From Hominiventricola filiformis (GTDB taxonomy: Bacteria > Bacillota > Clostridia > Lachnospirales > Lachnospiraceae), in NCBI RefSeq assembly GCF_020686965.1, contig NZ_JAJEPS010000004.1, forward strand, positions 62,001 through 126,000: a stretch of 64,000 nt of DNA, written 5' to 3'. The translations under genes and the position numbers were made by a program. The notes beneath the pieces are model-generated. The model did not search any database and was not told the DNA's origin. It saw nothing but the letters and a program-made list of their open reading frames with translations. This document shows positions 49,001 to 55,622 of the stretch, one piece after another; the first letter of the stretch is position 1, and each line of letters begins with the position of its first letter.

Positions 49001-51148
49001 GGTACCAGAAGTTGAATTCAATAGGTTTGCAGTTGCAGTAATGGATAGCAACGGATCATTTCCTTTCGTAAGTGCTGAAGCATTCGTAAAGGAAATCGTT
49101 ATGGAAGCACCTGCTTCTAAGCTCTTTACTGTAATCATTCCCTTTGTTTCCGTTGCCCCTGGTGGAAGTGTTCCTGTTCTTTCCATAAGAGGACCATACC
49201 AATTCAGTACTAAGTTCGACATCGCCTGCTCTGTAAGATTCGTTATGGTTGCAGTATAGGTAAGACTGCCCGCCTTCGTTCCCGTTACAGCTTCTTTCTG
49301 CCCTTCAATTGTGACTTGCAGAACATTACCTGTTGTTCCATTCACCTTTCCATAAGATGTCACTGTTGATGGGGTTCCATCTGGAGACTTCTTTACTTCT
49401 GTTGTTTTTGTCGCATTCCCCGTAACCAGTTTCTGCTCACCATTCCCAGTTACCTTTGTCCCACTTGCTGACACCGACAGAGAAGGATTCGTTCCGACAG
49501 AAAAACTGTCAGTTCTGGTAAAGGTATACTCTTTACTCACATCCGCATTCAATGTTCCCACAGAAATCGGATTCGTTGAGCCAGAACTATCTGCTACCGT
49601 CCATTCGGTTCCTTCATAATTCAGCTTCACATCCTTAAGAGTTGCCCCACTGTTATTTTTTACTGTTACCGTATAAGAAAGGGAACTCTCTGCTGTCCCA
49701 ATTTCGTCCCGTCCCGTAACCGTTACCTGCAGTTCATTCGTCCCAACTGCAGGTATACTGTCCGTGCTGCTCACCTCTGCCTGTTTGTTTACGGTTGTCG
49801 CAAGGTCTGACGTCGTTGCCGTAACCGTCTGTTCCCCCACCATCTCAGAAGCCTTAAAATGCGCCTTGACAGTTGTAGAATCCGCCGTACAGGGACCTTT
49901 ATAAATAAACGTCGTCGTTGCTTTTTTAGTCGTTACATCCGTTGTCAGAGTAGCATTACTCTGATTCCATGTACCGCCTGTCGTACTGCTTAACGCTGGT
50001 GTTACCTGTACTGTGTGCTGCAAATCATTAAGAGAAGTTACCGTAACGTCATACGTAATCGAATATTTATATTCATTTTCACTGTACGCTGCCACCTCAT
50101 AGACAGGAGCTGATGCTGTAATGCTGAAGCGCTGTCCTACTTCCGCATTCGTTCCTGTTTCCGACACATCTTTCTCATAAAATGCCGGTGTAGGAAGAGA
50201 AACTTCTATATTATTAAGCCCGTTAAATTTATAATTCTCTTCTTTCTTATAGAAAACAGACTCTGTAGTAGTCGTAGTAGTAGTCACAACCTGATCTTTA
50301 TGTTCTGTGCCTTCCTGCGTTACTGTAAGGTCTTTTCCATCCACCAGAACCTGCTCAACCGTTCCGCTTCCAGAAAGCTCACCACAGATAATACCAAAAC
50401 TGTCTTCTCCGGCTGAATTGGGCGTCTTAGTTGTAACGGTTTCACTTATCACCTGCCATTCCAGTTCCTTGCCAGTCCCATCTACCGTATCCTTATAATT
50501 TTTGATCTGATTATATGCAGTCCTATATTCATTCTTTGTATCCAATTCACTGACCAGATCTGAACTTACGTAAGGTTTCGGAGGCTGATCCAATGTTTTC
50601 CCACCGGATACCACCCTCTCCACTGGTGTCTGTTCGGAAGACGTCACGCCTGCATCCGATGTTCTTTTATACGTCGCTTCATCATCTGTGATATTCACAA
50701 TCACATTCCTGACGGTGCCTGTAACCGTTCCAAATAAAACACCCTGTGATGATGTACCTGGTGTAGCATCACTGATCCCCAGTTTTTCAATGGTAATCAC
50801 ATAACCCTTTCCATCAAACGTTCCCGCAAAAGTACCTGTAGATGCTGCCGTGATAGAAGAAATCTTCAAATCCTTGACCAGCTTAAAATTCTTGTCCTTT
50901 GTCTGGTCTGCTGTTGCATTTCCAAGTGCAGACAACTGGGCACTATTCTTGATTTCATAATAATGATCCGTACTATCCAGGGTGAAATCCAGGGTTTTGT
51001 CTCCCATATGCAGAGGCTCCGCCTGCGCCCCCATTCCATTTCCCAGTATCAGTATCAGCACGGCTGCCACAAGACAGAATAATCCGGCTGCTCCATACCA
51101 GATCTGTTTCTTTCCCGTCCATTTTTTCTTAGGTTCTTTGTTTTTCAT
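43043..51148 (-). CDS. Giant membrane-anchored surface protein, 2701 residues, repeat-rich (first giant)
   Basis: N-terminal signal/anchor at about 14–42, then a GLUG-like segment (DGKGYVITIEKLG, GTVTGTVRNVIVNI). A long middle region of CARDB/DUF11-like beta domains carries ELQVTV(T/E)G repeats, a second GLUG-like part follows (RAGGIVGHAEKTELHDLYVRG), and at least seven CHB_HEX_C-type modules come after it (AASIYYTADGSVP, RASIYYTMDGSDP, DAEIRYTTDGSSP and others). It ends in a membrane segment at about 2667–2690 and a basic tail (SRKWKKMKRDR). At 8.1 kb it is the largest gene here. It sits inside the CIS run with no promoter gap (26 bases after the ATPase). Such a chain would reach far beyond the cell wall: a candidate tether, receptor or sheath for CIS particles. 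Confidence 0.85.
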   Translation of the reverse strand: MKNKEPKKKWTGKKQIWYGAAGLFCLVAAVLILILGNGMGAQAEPLHMGDKTLDFTLDSTDHYYEIKNSAQLSALGNATADQTKDKNFKLVKDLKISSITAASTGTFAGTFDGKGYVITIEKLGISDATPGTSSQGVLFGTVTGTVRNVIVNITDDEATYKRTSDAGVTSSEQTPVERVVSGGKTLDQPPKPYVSSDLVSELDTKNEYRTAYNQIKNYKDTVDGTGKELEWQVISETVTTKTPNSAGEDSFGIICGELSGSGTVEQVLVDGKDLTVTQEGTEHKDQVVTTTTTTTESVFYKKEENYKFNGLNNIEVSLPTPAFYEKDVSETGTNAEVGQRFSITASAPVYEVAAYSENEYKYSITYDVTVTSLNDLQHTVQVTPALSSTTGGTWNQSNATLTTDVTTKKATTTFIYKGPCTADSTTVKAHFKASEMVGEQTVTATTSDLATTVNKQAEVSSTDSIPAVGTNELQVTVTGRDEIGTAESSLSYTVTVKNNSGATLKDVKLNYEGTEWTVADSSGSTNPISVGTLNADVSKEYTFTRTDSFSVGTNPSLSVSASGTKVTGNGEQKLVTGNATKTTEVKKSPDGTPSTVTSYGKVNGTTGNVLQVTIEGQKEAVTGTKAGSLTYTATITNLTEQAMSNLVLNWYGPLMERTGTLPPGATETKGMITVKSLEAGASITISFTNASALTKGNDPLLSITATANLLNSTSGTSEDGTTPGGTITSTPVKTDACTKTTNVLASIASTPSTVEAGNTAILSGNLSLKVTAPKYTAKNTAVIYTIEVRSKKAQTVTLSTPDIFLNGTWYDGNTALSGAPTITFTESGTKTYTYQVTPTASAGDLVNAWNLTAATSENAETLSLSVPEVSVYNNGKKGTSPVTNKTIAANELQFTVSAPAVAAASNGTAEIVYRLANVPKGTVLTAFPSGGTWKQGSQTSTDAAFTASGSEEVSYTLSVSELPSGTKHRTVKTSFTASQTKIATTLYAATKELSTDIYAENAMLKGESQTTNGELKATVTTQAWTTSDSTEYTLTLQNTITGKRIYIEAISDDWTLKTGTWDKGSYTSIKDNAPLGTLKGKILADNAAVVLKKSIAKNSVNGQKVTLSGIQTIREADAYRYTKRKTKNPPSEDSKNNPSILVANSLSVGMIAGKSNGGKIQEISGQLNLKAVAATGLASNGASLRAGGIVGHAEKTELHDLYVRGSVSGGNYLLGTGSVENLQHVIVTGTSDVANLGVSNPGDTVLAGMAAEPADGWEKWKRYSYYQSESDQAGGFDLGWLVKKDAFSITPPVTNAQTVVQTKIKDAASGRNYSYYMAYSARREQTDQDHQIYYCTEPNLNLGSSGYYKIIKLYATDGYYHYLKEEDTSYSYPFMTDNQKPQFFEAGGWKVVRKNKTSLEDEIQLTIFDNVKDLTLYYYNEKQSGWTESSAETIEGKTVKTFPFQTAEVSIRTLPQYEQKFYEEETKKFAVTDHLPLPAPGVQVSDFYQEGGKENIVDFKNGNIYGNQAKMSLTEENTKCSYQYYIAKEEIKENWRAGQSMQNALGYVMDLGSFSSVEWTDITSGFQMPENAGTWYLYLKVSADGYAPIVYQYGSFQTAPAATAEITVYLDDGTKLEENDRVASGDRFRFAFTMTESEALGMTHLQYLTSVSSLTGDNLHMADEWKAYTDTPVTINRPAGADEYYIYARINNGNGKYQEIKTYHYTFEDAAGTVTISPRTVSVESIEDTSAASTISSSAPIYLNAQEEGARILYLISDRLEDKFSFTRVTENLSGLTDGENGYFKVGSRWYRTDENVQVYTDSISLYNDRSSTKAQYIHTAVLGSGGEPGETITYAYQVSPMGQTPAPEATMDTLHFPGGEDKDSTKVQKGASLSFQSLTSGAELYYIIGDGSTEVLDHEEGETRRYDDKNGIEVTGDYGNQFVIRMKAVKWSTDGTGRKELKDSETVRFIYTIADQEQTVAPTATPSTSDQEPTVIRPGDKILLSTPTKAASIYYTADGSVPSVTKSEDGTFAPEGSTLLYDAGQGIMAPPSGNGYFTVRAIAVHPELANSPEAKYTYSFPSDVGIPYANIPSGDVDMGTAVILKNKTEGAEIYYTVSRDGTTPEDPTISSSVFDATQPIIINGATVIKAIAVKDGVKSGILTLTYNSREQLSAPTASIDSGAMVSRGTRLKLKAADRASIYYTMDGSDPSDQSNASVISGSELILDGAAGSTVTVKACARKDGKSVSEVVTFTYQISQSAGGVTADVPNGTLVSIGSKINLMTDVTDAEIRYTTDGSSPADNGIKGTVVTVDGTSGSSFMIKAVAVVDGDAGTVCTFTYKIKEKPSAPTASPSGGTLTVATRVELNSSAEKIYYTTDGVTPTEGSSLYKEPILINKTTNLKAIAVSADGEVSEVASFQYTAALKAEKPTASHDTGTVLEPGTVVALHTDTSGAEIYYSTDGTEPTRDNLDSMTLYTEDGITVNRTVTILAAAYREDMQLSAVTELYYQVDTIPAVEQKKAEEALLEEQQLKDTDSSGLTRTEEQQQSTSYQSRVLRERDCNTVVSSTWESIPSDAVLVTEKQEYGQEALANVRQLFGDDYTIISSYNMYLMRGSTIAQPQGEVEIGMPIPEAYENAAVTIVYIDKNNKITKKETRRQDGMAYAKTDHFSHYALVGLEEVASDGWTVSYLLILEAAAAVTVIAGLGYYISRKWKKMKRDR

Positions 51149-51174
51149 TTGTTTTGCCTCCGTCCCGTACTGCT

Positions 51175-53013
51175 CTATAGAAAGGCTTCCAGCAGCTCCC
51201 GCTGGGATGTGCTGAAATTTTTACCCTGTTTGCCATATTCATTTTCGATACCACCCAGGAGATGCTTCATCCCCACCGGCACCCCTTCCGACGCTGCCAG
51301 CAATGCACCATGCAGTGCCGCATTTTTAATGGATGCACCGGACAGCTCAAAGGCCTGGGCCAGCATCAGCGCATCCACCTCTCCGGCTACCGGTGTATCT
51401 TTCGGGAAAATGCTCTCCCACAGTTCTTTTCTGAGTGCCGCATCCGGCATCGGAAAATGCACCATGTAGGAAATTCTTCTGCGGAACGCATCATCAAAAT
51501 TCTGTAAAAGATTGGTCGCCAGAATCGATACGCCGCTATACTGCTCTATTCTCTGTAAGAGATACGCCGTCTCCGCGTTGGAATACCGGTCCTGGGCATC
51601 CGACACGTCGCTTCTCTTCGTGAAAATGGCATCCGCCTCGTCAAAGAGAAGAATGCAGTCGCATTTATCTGCTTCCTCGAAGATCCGTCCGATGTTTTTC
51701 TGGGTTTCCCCGATATATTTACTGATCAGCTGGGAGAGATCCACCCGGTAAAGGGGCATTCCCAGTTCATTCGCCATGACCTGCGCCGCCATGGTCTTTC
51801 CCGTTCCAGGTGCTCCGTAGAACAGAATGGAGATTCCGTTTCCATAGGAAAATTTCTGTCCGAATCCCCACTGCTCCAGCACCTGCTCCTTTGCGGAAAT
51901 CATCCTGCAGATCTGCTGAAGCTTCTGATACTGCGCAGCCGGAAGTTTCAGTTCCGCAAAGCTTCTCGTTGCCGGAAGCAGCTGAAGTCTCGTGCCTGCT
52001 GCCGGAAGAAGCACCGTATTTTCAATGGTCATGCCGGATTCTGCTTCTGCCCGGATATTTTTCAGATACTGAAGATAGGTTCCTGTCGGAAGCTGTCTCC
52101 CTGCAATCTGGGCTTTCTTCATCGTCTCCGGGAGGGTATGCCAGATCTCTCCCAATATATCTTCCGCCATCTGTTCTTTTAACTGCCGGTCCGGACGTTC
52201 GGTACTCCTGGTCAGTACTGCTCCTTCTGTCCTCTCCGTCAAAGGCCGGTCCGCATCCCGGATCATCCCGAAAAAGGTAAAGCAGTCTGCCAGATCCTGC
52301 AGCAGTCCTTCTCTTTCTTCTTTTCCCATTCGGATACAGAAAAAGCTGTCATACAGTGCCGTGCAGAGAATACAGTCATTTAATTCCCGTCTTCCTCCCT
52401 GAAACCGGTCACCATCCATCAGCAAAAGCGTCATTCCTTCTTCCGCCGCCAACTGTTCCATCAGAAAAGTCCTTCCGCTTCCTTTTTCTCCTGTGAGACA
52501 AAAGATCAACGATCCTCCCCTTTTTTCTGCCAGACGGAAGATCTTTTTCCCATCCTCCAGAATCGATTCTGTTCCATAAGAATGCTCTTCCCGTGGCAGC
52601 ACCAGCTTCACGCCTGACGGCAGCTCCGGACTCTTTCCTTCAAGGAAGGAAAACATAACCTCCGCCAGTACGATCCGGCCATCCGCCGGTCGATACCATG
52701 TCGGAAGAGAAGCCGTATTTTCCGGCTCCTCCTCATAGATTTCCATATAAAGTTTCCGGAAGGTTTCCGCAGAGATGCTTCCCTCCACCGCACAAAGTCC
52801 CCAGGAAGCACATAGAAGTAACTGCTCCATTTCTTCCATATTCAATCGACGGACCGCCTCGGTCCATGGAAAGAACGTTCCTGTATCCTGCCCTTCCTGC
52901 ATGATTTCACGTAAAACGGCCTGCAGCTGCTCTTTTTTATCAACTGCCTGTCCCTTTGCAAAATCTCTTCCTGCTTTTTTTAATCTGCGGCTCAGAATCT
53001 CTGCGTAATTCAT
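51175..53013 (-). CDS. AAA+ ATPase of the CIS, second copy
   Basis: 612 residues. The C-terminal third is a classical AAA+ module of the Vps4/CIS-ATPase type: Walker A GAPGTGKT at 400–407, Walker B LLFDEAD at 455–461, sensor-1 in ILATN, and arginines in DAFRRRISYM. An N-terminal region contains a second, degenerate P-loop (LTGEKGSGRTF). eCIS loci encode one such ATPase (Afp15/Pvc15) needed for assembly; here there are two. GGAGAGCTAT precedes the ATG. It lies between the small YbjN-like gene and the first giant gene. Confidence 0.92.
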   Translation of the reverse strand: MNYAEILSRRLKKAGRDFAKGQAVDKKEQLQAVLREIMQEGQDTGTFFPWTEAVRRLNMEEMEQLLLCASWGLCAVEGSISAETFRKLYMEIYEEEPENTASLPTWYRPADGRIVLAEVMFSFLEGKSPELPSGVKLVLPREEHSYGTESILEDGKKIFRLAEKRGGSLIFCLTGEKGSGRTFLMEQLAAEEGMTLLLMDGDRFQGGRRELNDCILCTALYDSFFCIRMGKEEREGLLQDLADCFTFFGMIRDADRPLTERTEGAVLTRSTERPDRQLKEQMAEDILGEIWHTLPETMKKAQIAGRQLPTGTYLQYLKNIRAEAESGMTIENTVLLPAAGTRLQLLPATRSFAELKLPAAQYQKLQQICRMISAKEQVLEQWGFGQKFSYGNGISILFYGAPGTGKTMAAQVMANELGMPLYRVDLSQLISKYIGETQKNIGRIFEEADKCDCILLFDEADAIFTKRSDVSDAQDRYSNAETAYLLQRIEQYSGVSILATNLLQNFDDAFRRRISYMVHFPMPDAALRKELWESIFPKDTPVAGEVDALMLAQAFELSGASIKNAALHGALLAASEGVPVGMKHLLGGIENEYGKQGKNFSTSQRELLEAFL

Positions 53014-53034
53014 ATAGCTCTCCTTACAGTCCGG

Positions 53035-53553
53035 TTATTTTGTACACTCTTTCAACAGCATTTCCTTCATCAGGTCATATCCCATCCCCATCTCCAGAAT
53101 GGTATCTGCTACGACTCCAGCATCAAAAGGTTCTCCGGATACCCCTATCACGGTCGCCCGATACTGCACCAGCGGCTCCTGCCCTTCTTCTGCCGAACCA
53201 TAAAAATAATGTCCCACACGACTTGTGCGATTCATAAAATTCACCATTTTTAAAATGCACTGTTCATCCGGATTTTCCAGTTTTACCCTGATCTGACTGT
53301 AAAAGATCAGATATCGGGCAAGACTTTTTCCTGTATCATCCAAATCCACCAGCATTCCACTGGCCAGATGAAGATCTTCACTTTCTATATCATCCAGGTC
53401 ATCCGGCACTTCATCCACGCTGGGCAGACATACTAACAAAGTGGCATCCTCTGCTAACCTTCCGGGCGTCAGCACCTCTGCTGCAAGATCCAGCTCTTCC
53501 AATTCTTTTTTTAATTGCTCCAGATCTCGTATTTTCTTCCCGATCGTATCCAT
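53035..53553 (-). CDS. Small YbjN/CesT-like protein, candidate chaperone
   Basis: About 172 residues from the ATG at 53553 (GGAGG 5 bases upstream; an earlier in-frame GTG at 53568 overlaps the stop of the preceding gene). It is acidic. The central part (LIFYSQIRVKLENPDEQCILKMVNFMNRTSRVGHYFY) and the ending (VVADTILEMGMGYDLMKEML) resemble the YbjN / type III secretion chaperone-like fold. Such small acidic proteins often sit next to the protein they protect, here the 684-residue protein upstream. The match is by pattern only. Confidence 0.6.
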   Translation of the reverse strand: MDTIGKKIRDLEQLKKELEELDLAAEVLTPGRLAEDATLLVCLPSVDEVPDDLDDIESEDLHLASGMLVDLDDTGKSLARYLIFYSQIRVKLENPDEQCILKMVNFMNRTSRVGHYFYGSAEEGQEPLVQYRATVIGVSGEPFDAGVVADTILEMGMGYDLMKEMLLKECTK

Positions 53554-53564
53554 GCTTTCCTCCA

Positions 53565-55619
53565 TCACTCCTGCCCAAATGAGGCTGCGATCTTCTTTCT
53601 CAGCTCCGCTTTACTTGGCGCATTGATCAATTCCGGCATATCTGCATCCAGTCCTCTTCTTAAGACATTGTGCAGCTGGCTTACATTTCTTCCCTGCCGG
53701 ACAATGGTCTTAGGATTCACGGTATCAAGCTCCGGCTCATTCTTGAAGCCTCTGGTCTGCGTCCAGATATCCGAATTTCCCACCTCGCTCATACGGTCTA
53801 TCATCATAATTGCCATGTCATTTCTGGTAGTTTCTTTATTATCTGCAGTTCCTGTCAGTTTGCGTGCAATCCCATAGACCTGTGCCGCACCTCCCCGTGC
53901 CAGAGAATATCCTCCGTTGACAATCCCGACTGTCGATGCTGTTCCCAGCAGTGCTGCACCTGCGACTGCCCCAGCTCCGGTCATACATGCGATTTCTCCG
54001 GTAAGTTTCGTTCCTGAACTAATCAATCCTACGGTTCCTTTTCCGATCTCTTCCAGCTGATGATATAAAGCTTTTCTCATTTTCTTATGAGATTTATCCA
54101 GCTCTCTATACTCTTCCATCAGTTCCAGTGCTTCCATCTGCCGAAGTTTTGATTTATTCTCTTTCATTTTGTTGGGTTGTACGCGTTCTCCCCGTTCCTC
54201 TTTTGCCCGGTCTTCCGCAATTTCATTCCGAAGTACTGCCATTCGCTCTCCTATTCCGTACTGGGCCTCCCGGTATCTGGAGTCATTTCTGGAGCGCATC
54301 TCATCACTTTTCACGATATGAATTTGGGACGCGCCGTTCTGATTTCCCAAGGCCACCTTCTGAAGCAGAGCTTTTCTTTTTTCGTTTACATCACCGGATC
54401 TGCTGCGATACCGTTCTTCCTGCAGTGTGTATGCTTCTGCTGCCGTTTCATCCTTCGTCGCAGCATTCTCATATTTTGCTTTCTTTTTCTGAATTCGGTC
54501 AAAAATCTGGTTGCGGTCTCTTCTCATCATCTCTATATGTACACTGGAATCAACCATATCTGTCAGATTCAGTATTATGGCAAGTCCCCCCTGGGTTAAA
54601 GAAAGACAGCTTCCCAGAAGAGGCACCAGCGCGGTAAAAACAGAAAGGGTTCCATTGATATCTCCAAACACATCCACAAGCTTATGGAAGATTCCTTTGA
54701 TATTTTTCCATCTCTGCTGGGCATCCAGCTGAGATCCTTCTGTGGCATTGGCTGCTTTTATCCAGTTGGCTCCTGCTTTCACAAGACTGATTACATGCAG
54801 AACTCCGCTGATCAAACTTAATATATTCCCCACGATTCCGTTCGCATCTACAGAGTCTTCTTTATTCAGTCTTGTTTTATTATTTCCCCGTTTTATAAAT
54901 TTTTCGGCCGTTTCAGCCGCTTCTCCATAATCCTTCTTATCTCCGGCAATTCCACTGGAAGTGGCTGCCGTTTCAGCAATCGCGCTAATGGTTCCATGCC
55001 AATCCTTCAGGCGCTCCTTTAAAAACTCTTTGAATGCAGTAAGAGAAAAAGCTTTCCCCAGTTTTTCCTTGGCAATGGATAATCTGTCTTTCTTGTCTGC
55101 TTCATAATCTGTACTTTCCGTTGAAGTTGCCGGATCCGCATGTCCGGTAAGATAATCTGCATCTGCATTTGCTCCGCCGTTTAATGTTTTGACCTTTTTA
55201 ATCAATGTCTCCAACGGAGTTCCCTTTTGTTTCAGGATGTTTTCTTTCTGTTCCCTGACTTTTGCATCTTTTCTGGCCTTATGATCAATGGCATCCTGCG
55301 CCCCATCCGCTTTGGAGAGAAACTCCTGTTCCAGTGCCTGATACTCCGCATCCCCCTGAAGATTCATTCCTCTTGCCATCCGCTGCATATTTTCAAACTG
55401 TCCTCTGGCATCATCCAGTTTTTCTCTGTCAAGGGCTCCGCCTGCGGATTCCGCATTTCTTGTCAGCTGCGTGACCTGATCCATAATCCGCTTTCTGTAA
55501 TTTTGATCTGCCGACCGTTCCTTATCCGTGCGTGGAACAGGCGGTCTGTATTCCTGTTTGACAGGTGCTGCTGTTTTCTTTGATGGTTTTCCAAATAATT
55601 TTCTTAATAACCCCGGCAT
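53565..55619 (-). CDS. Large helical protein with hydrophobic stretches, candidate CIS cargo/effector
   Basis: 684 residues, no family recognised. The N-terminal 150 residues are charged helices with a basic, Pro-rich start. Hydrophobic stretches lie at about 262–282 and 325–352, and a Gly/Ala-rich one at about 540–572 (GAGAVAGAALLGTASTVGIV). A charged coiled region lies between them. There is no signal peptide. The layout recalls pore-forming or membrane-inserting effectors rather than a structural tail part. It lies between an AAA+ gene and a small chaperone-like gene, both with overlapping or adjacent ends. A position next to Afp15 is also where Afp encodes its tape measure, so that role is an alternative. 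Confidence 0.55.
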   Translation of the reverse strand: MPGLLRKLFGKPSKKTAAPVKQEYRPPVPRTDKERSADQNYRKRIMDQVTQLTRNAESAGGALDREKLDDARGQFENMQRMARGMNLQGDAEYQALEQEFLSKADGAQDAIDHKARKDAKVREQKENILKQKGTPLETLIKKVKTLNGGANADADYLTGHADPATSTESTDYEADKKDRLSIAKEKLGKAFSLTAFKEFLKERLKDWHGTISAIAETAATSSGIAGDKKDYGEAAETAEKFIKRGNNKTRLNKEDSVDANGIVGNILSLISGVLHVISLVKAGANWIKAANATEGSQLDAQQRWKNIKGIFHKLVDVFGDINGTLSVFTALVPLLGSCLSLTQGGLAIILNLTDMVDSSVHIEMMRRDRNQIFDRIQKKKAKYENAATKDETAAEAYTLQEERYRSRSGDVNEKRKALLQKVALGNQNGASQIHIVKSDEMRSRNDSRYREAQYGIGERMAVLRNEIAEDRAKEERGERVQPNKMKENKSKLRQMEALELMEEYRELDKSHKKMRKALYHQLEEIGKGTVGLISSGTKLTGEIACMTGAGAVAGAALLGTASTVGIVNGGYSLARGGAAQVYGIARKLTGTADNKETTRNDMAIMMIDRMSEVGNSDIWTQTRGFKNEPELDTVNPKTIVRQGRNVSQLHNVLRRGLDADMPELINAPSKAELRKKIAASFGQE

Positions 55620-55622
55620 CTG

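Noticed and set aside
43043..51148. Opposite-strand reading frames within the giant genes
   Set aside because: They are short, have no ribosome binding sites or recognisable products, and lie over continuous coding sequence with clear domain repeats.
37390..51148. Chitinase or hexosaminidase activity in the giant proteins
   Set aside because: Only the non-catalytic C-terminal-type beta modules are present; no glycosyl hydrolase catalytic domain is visible.
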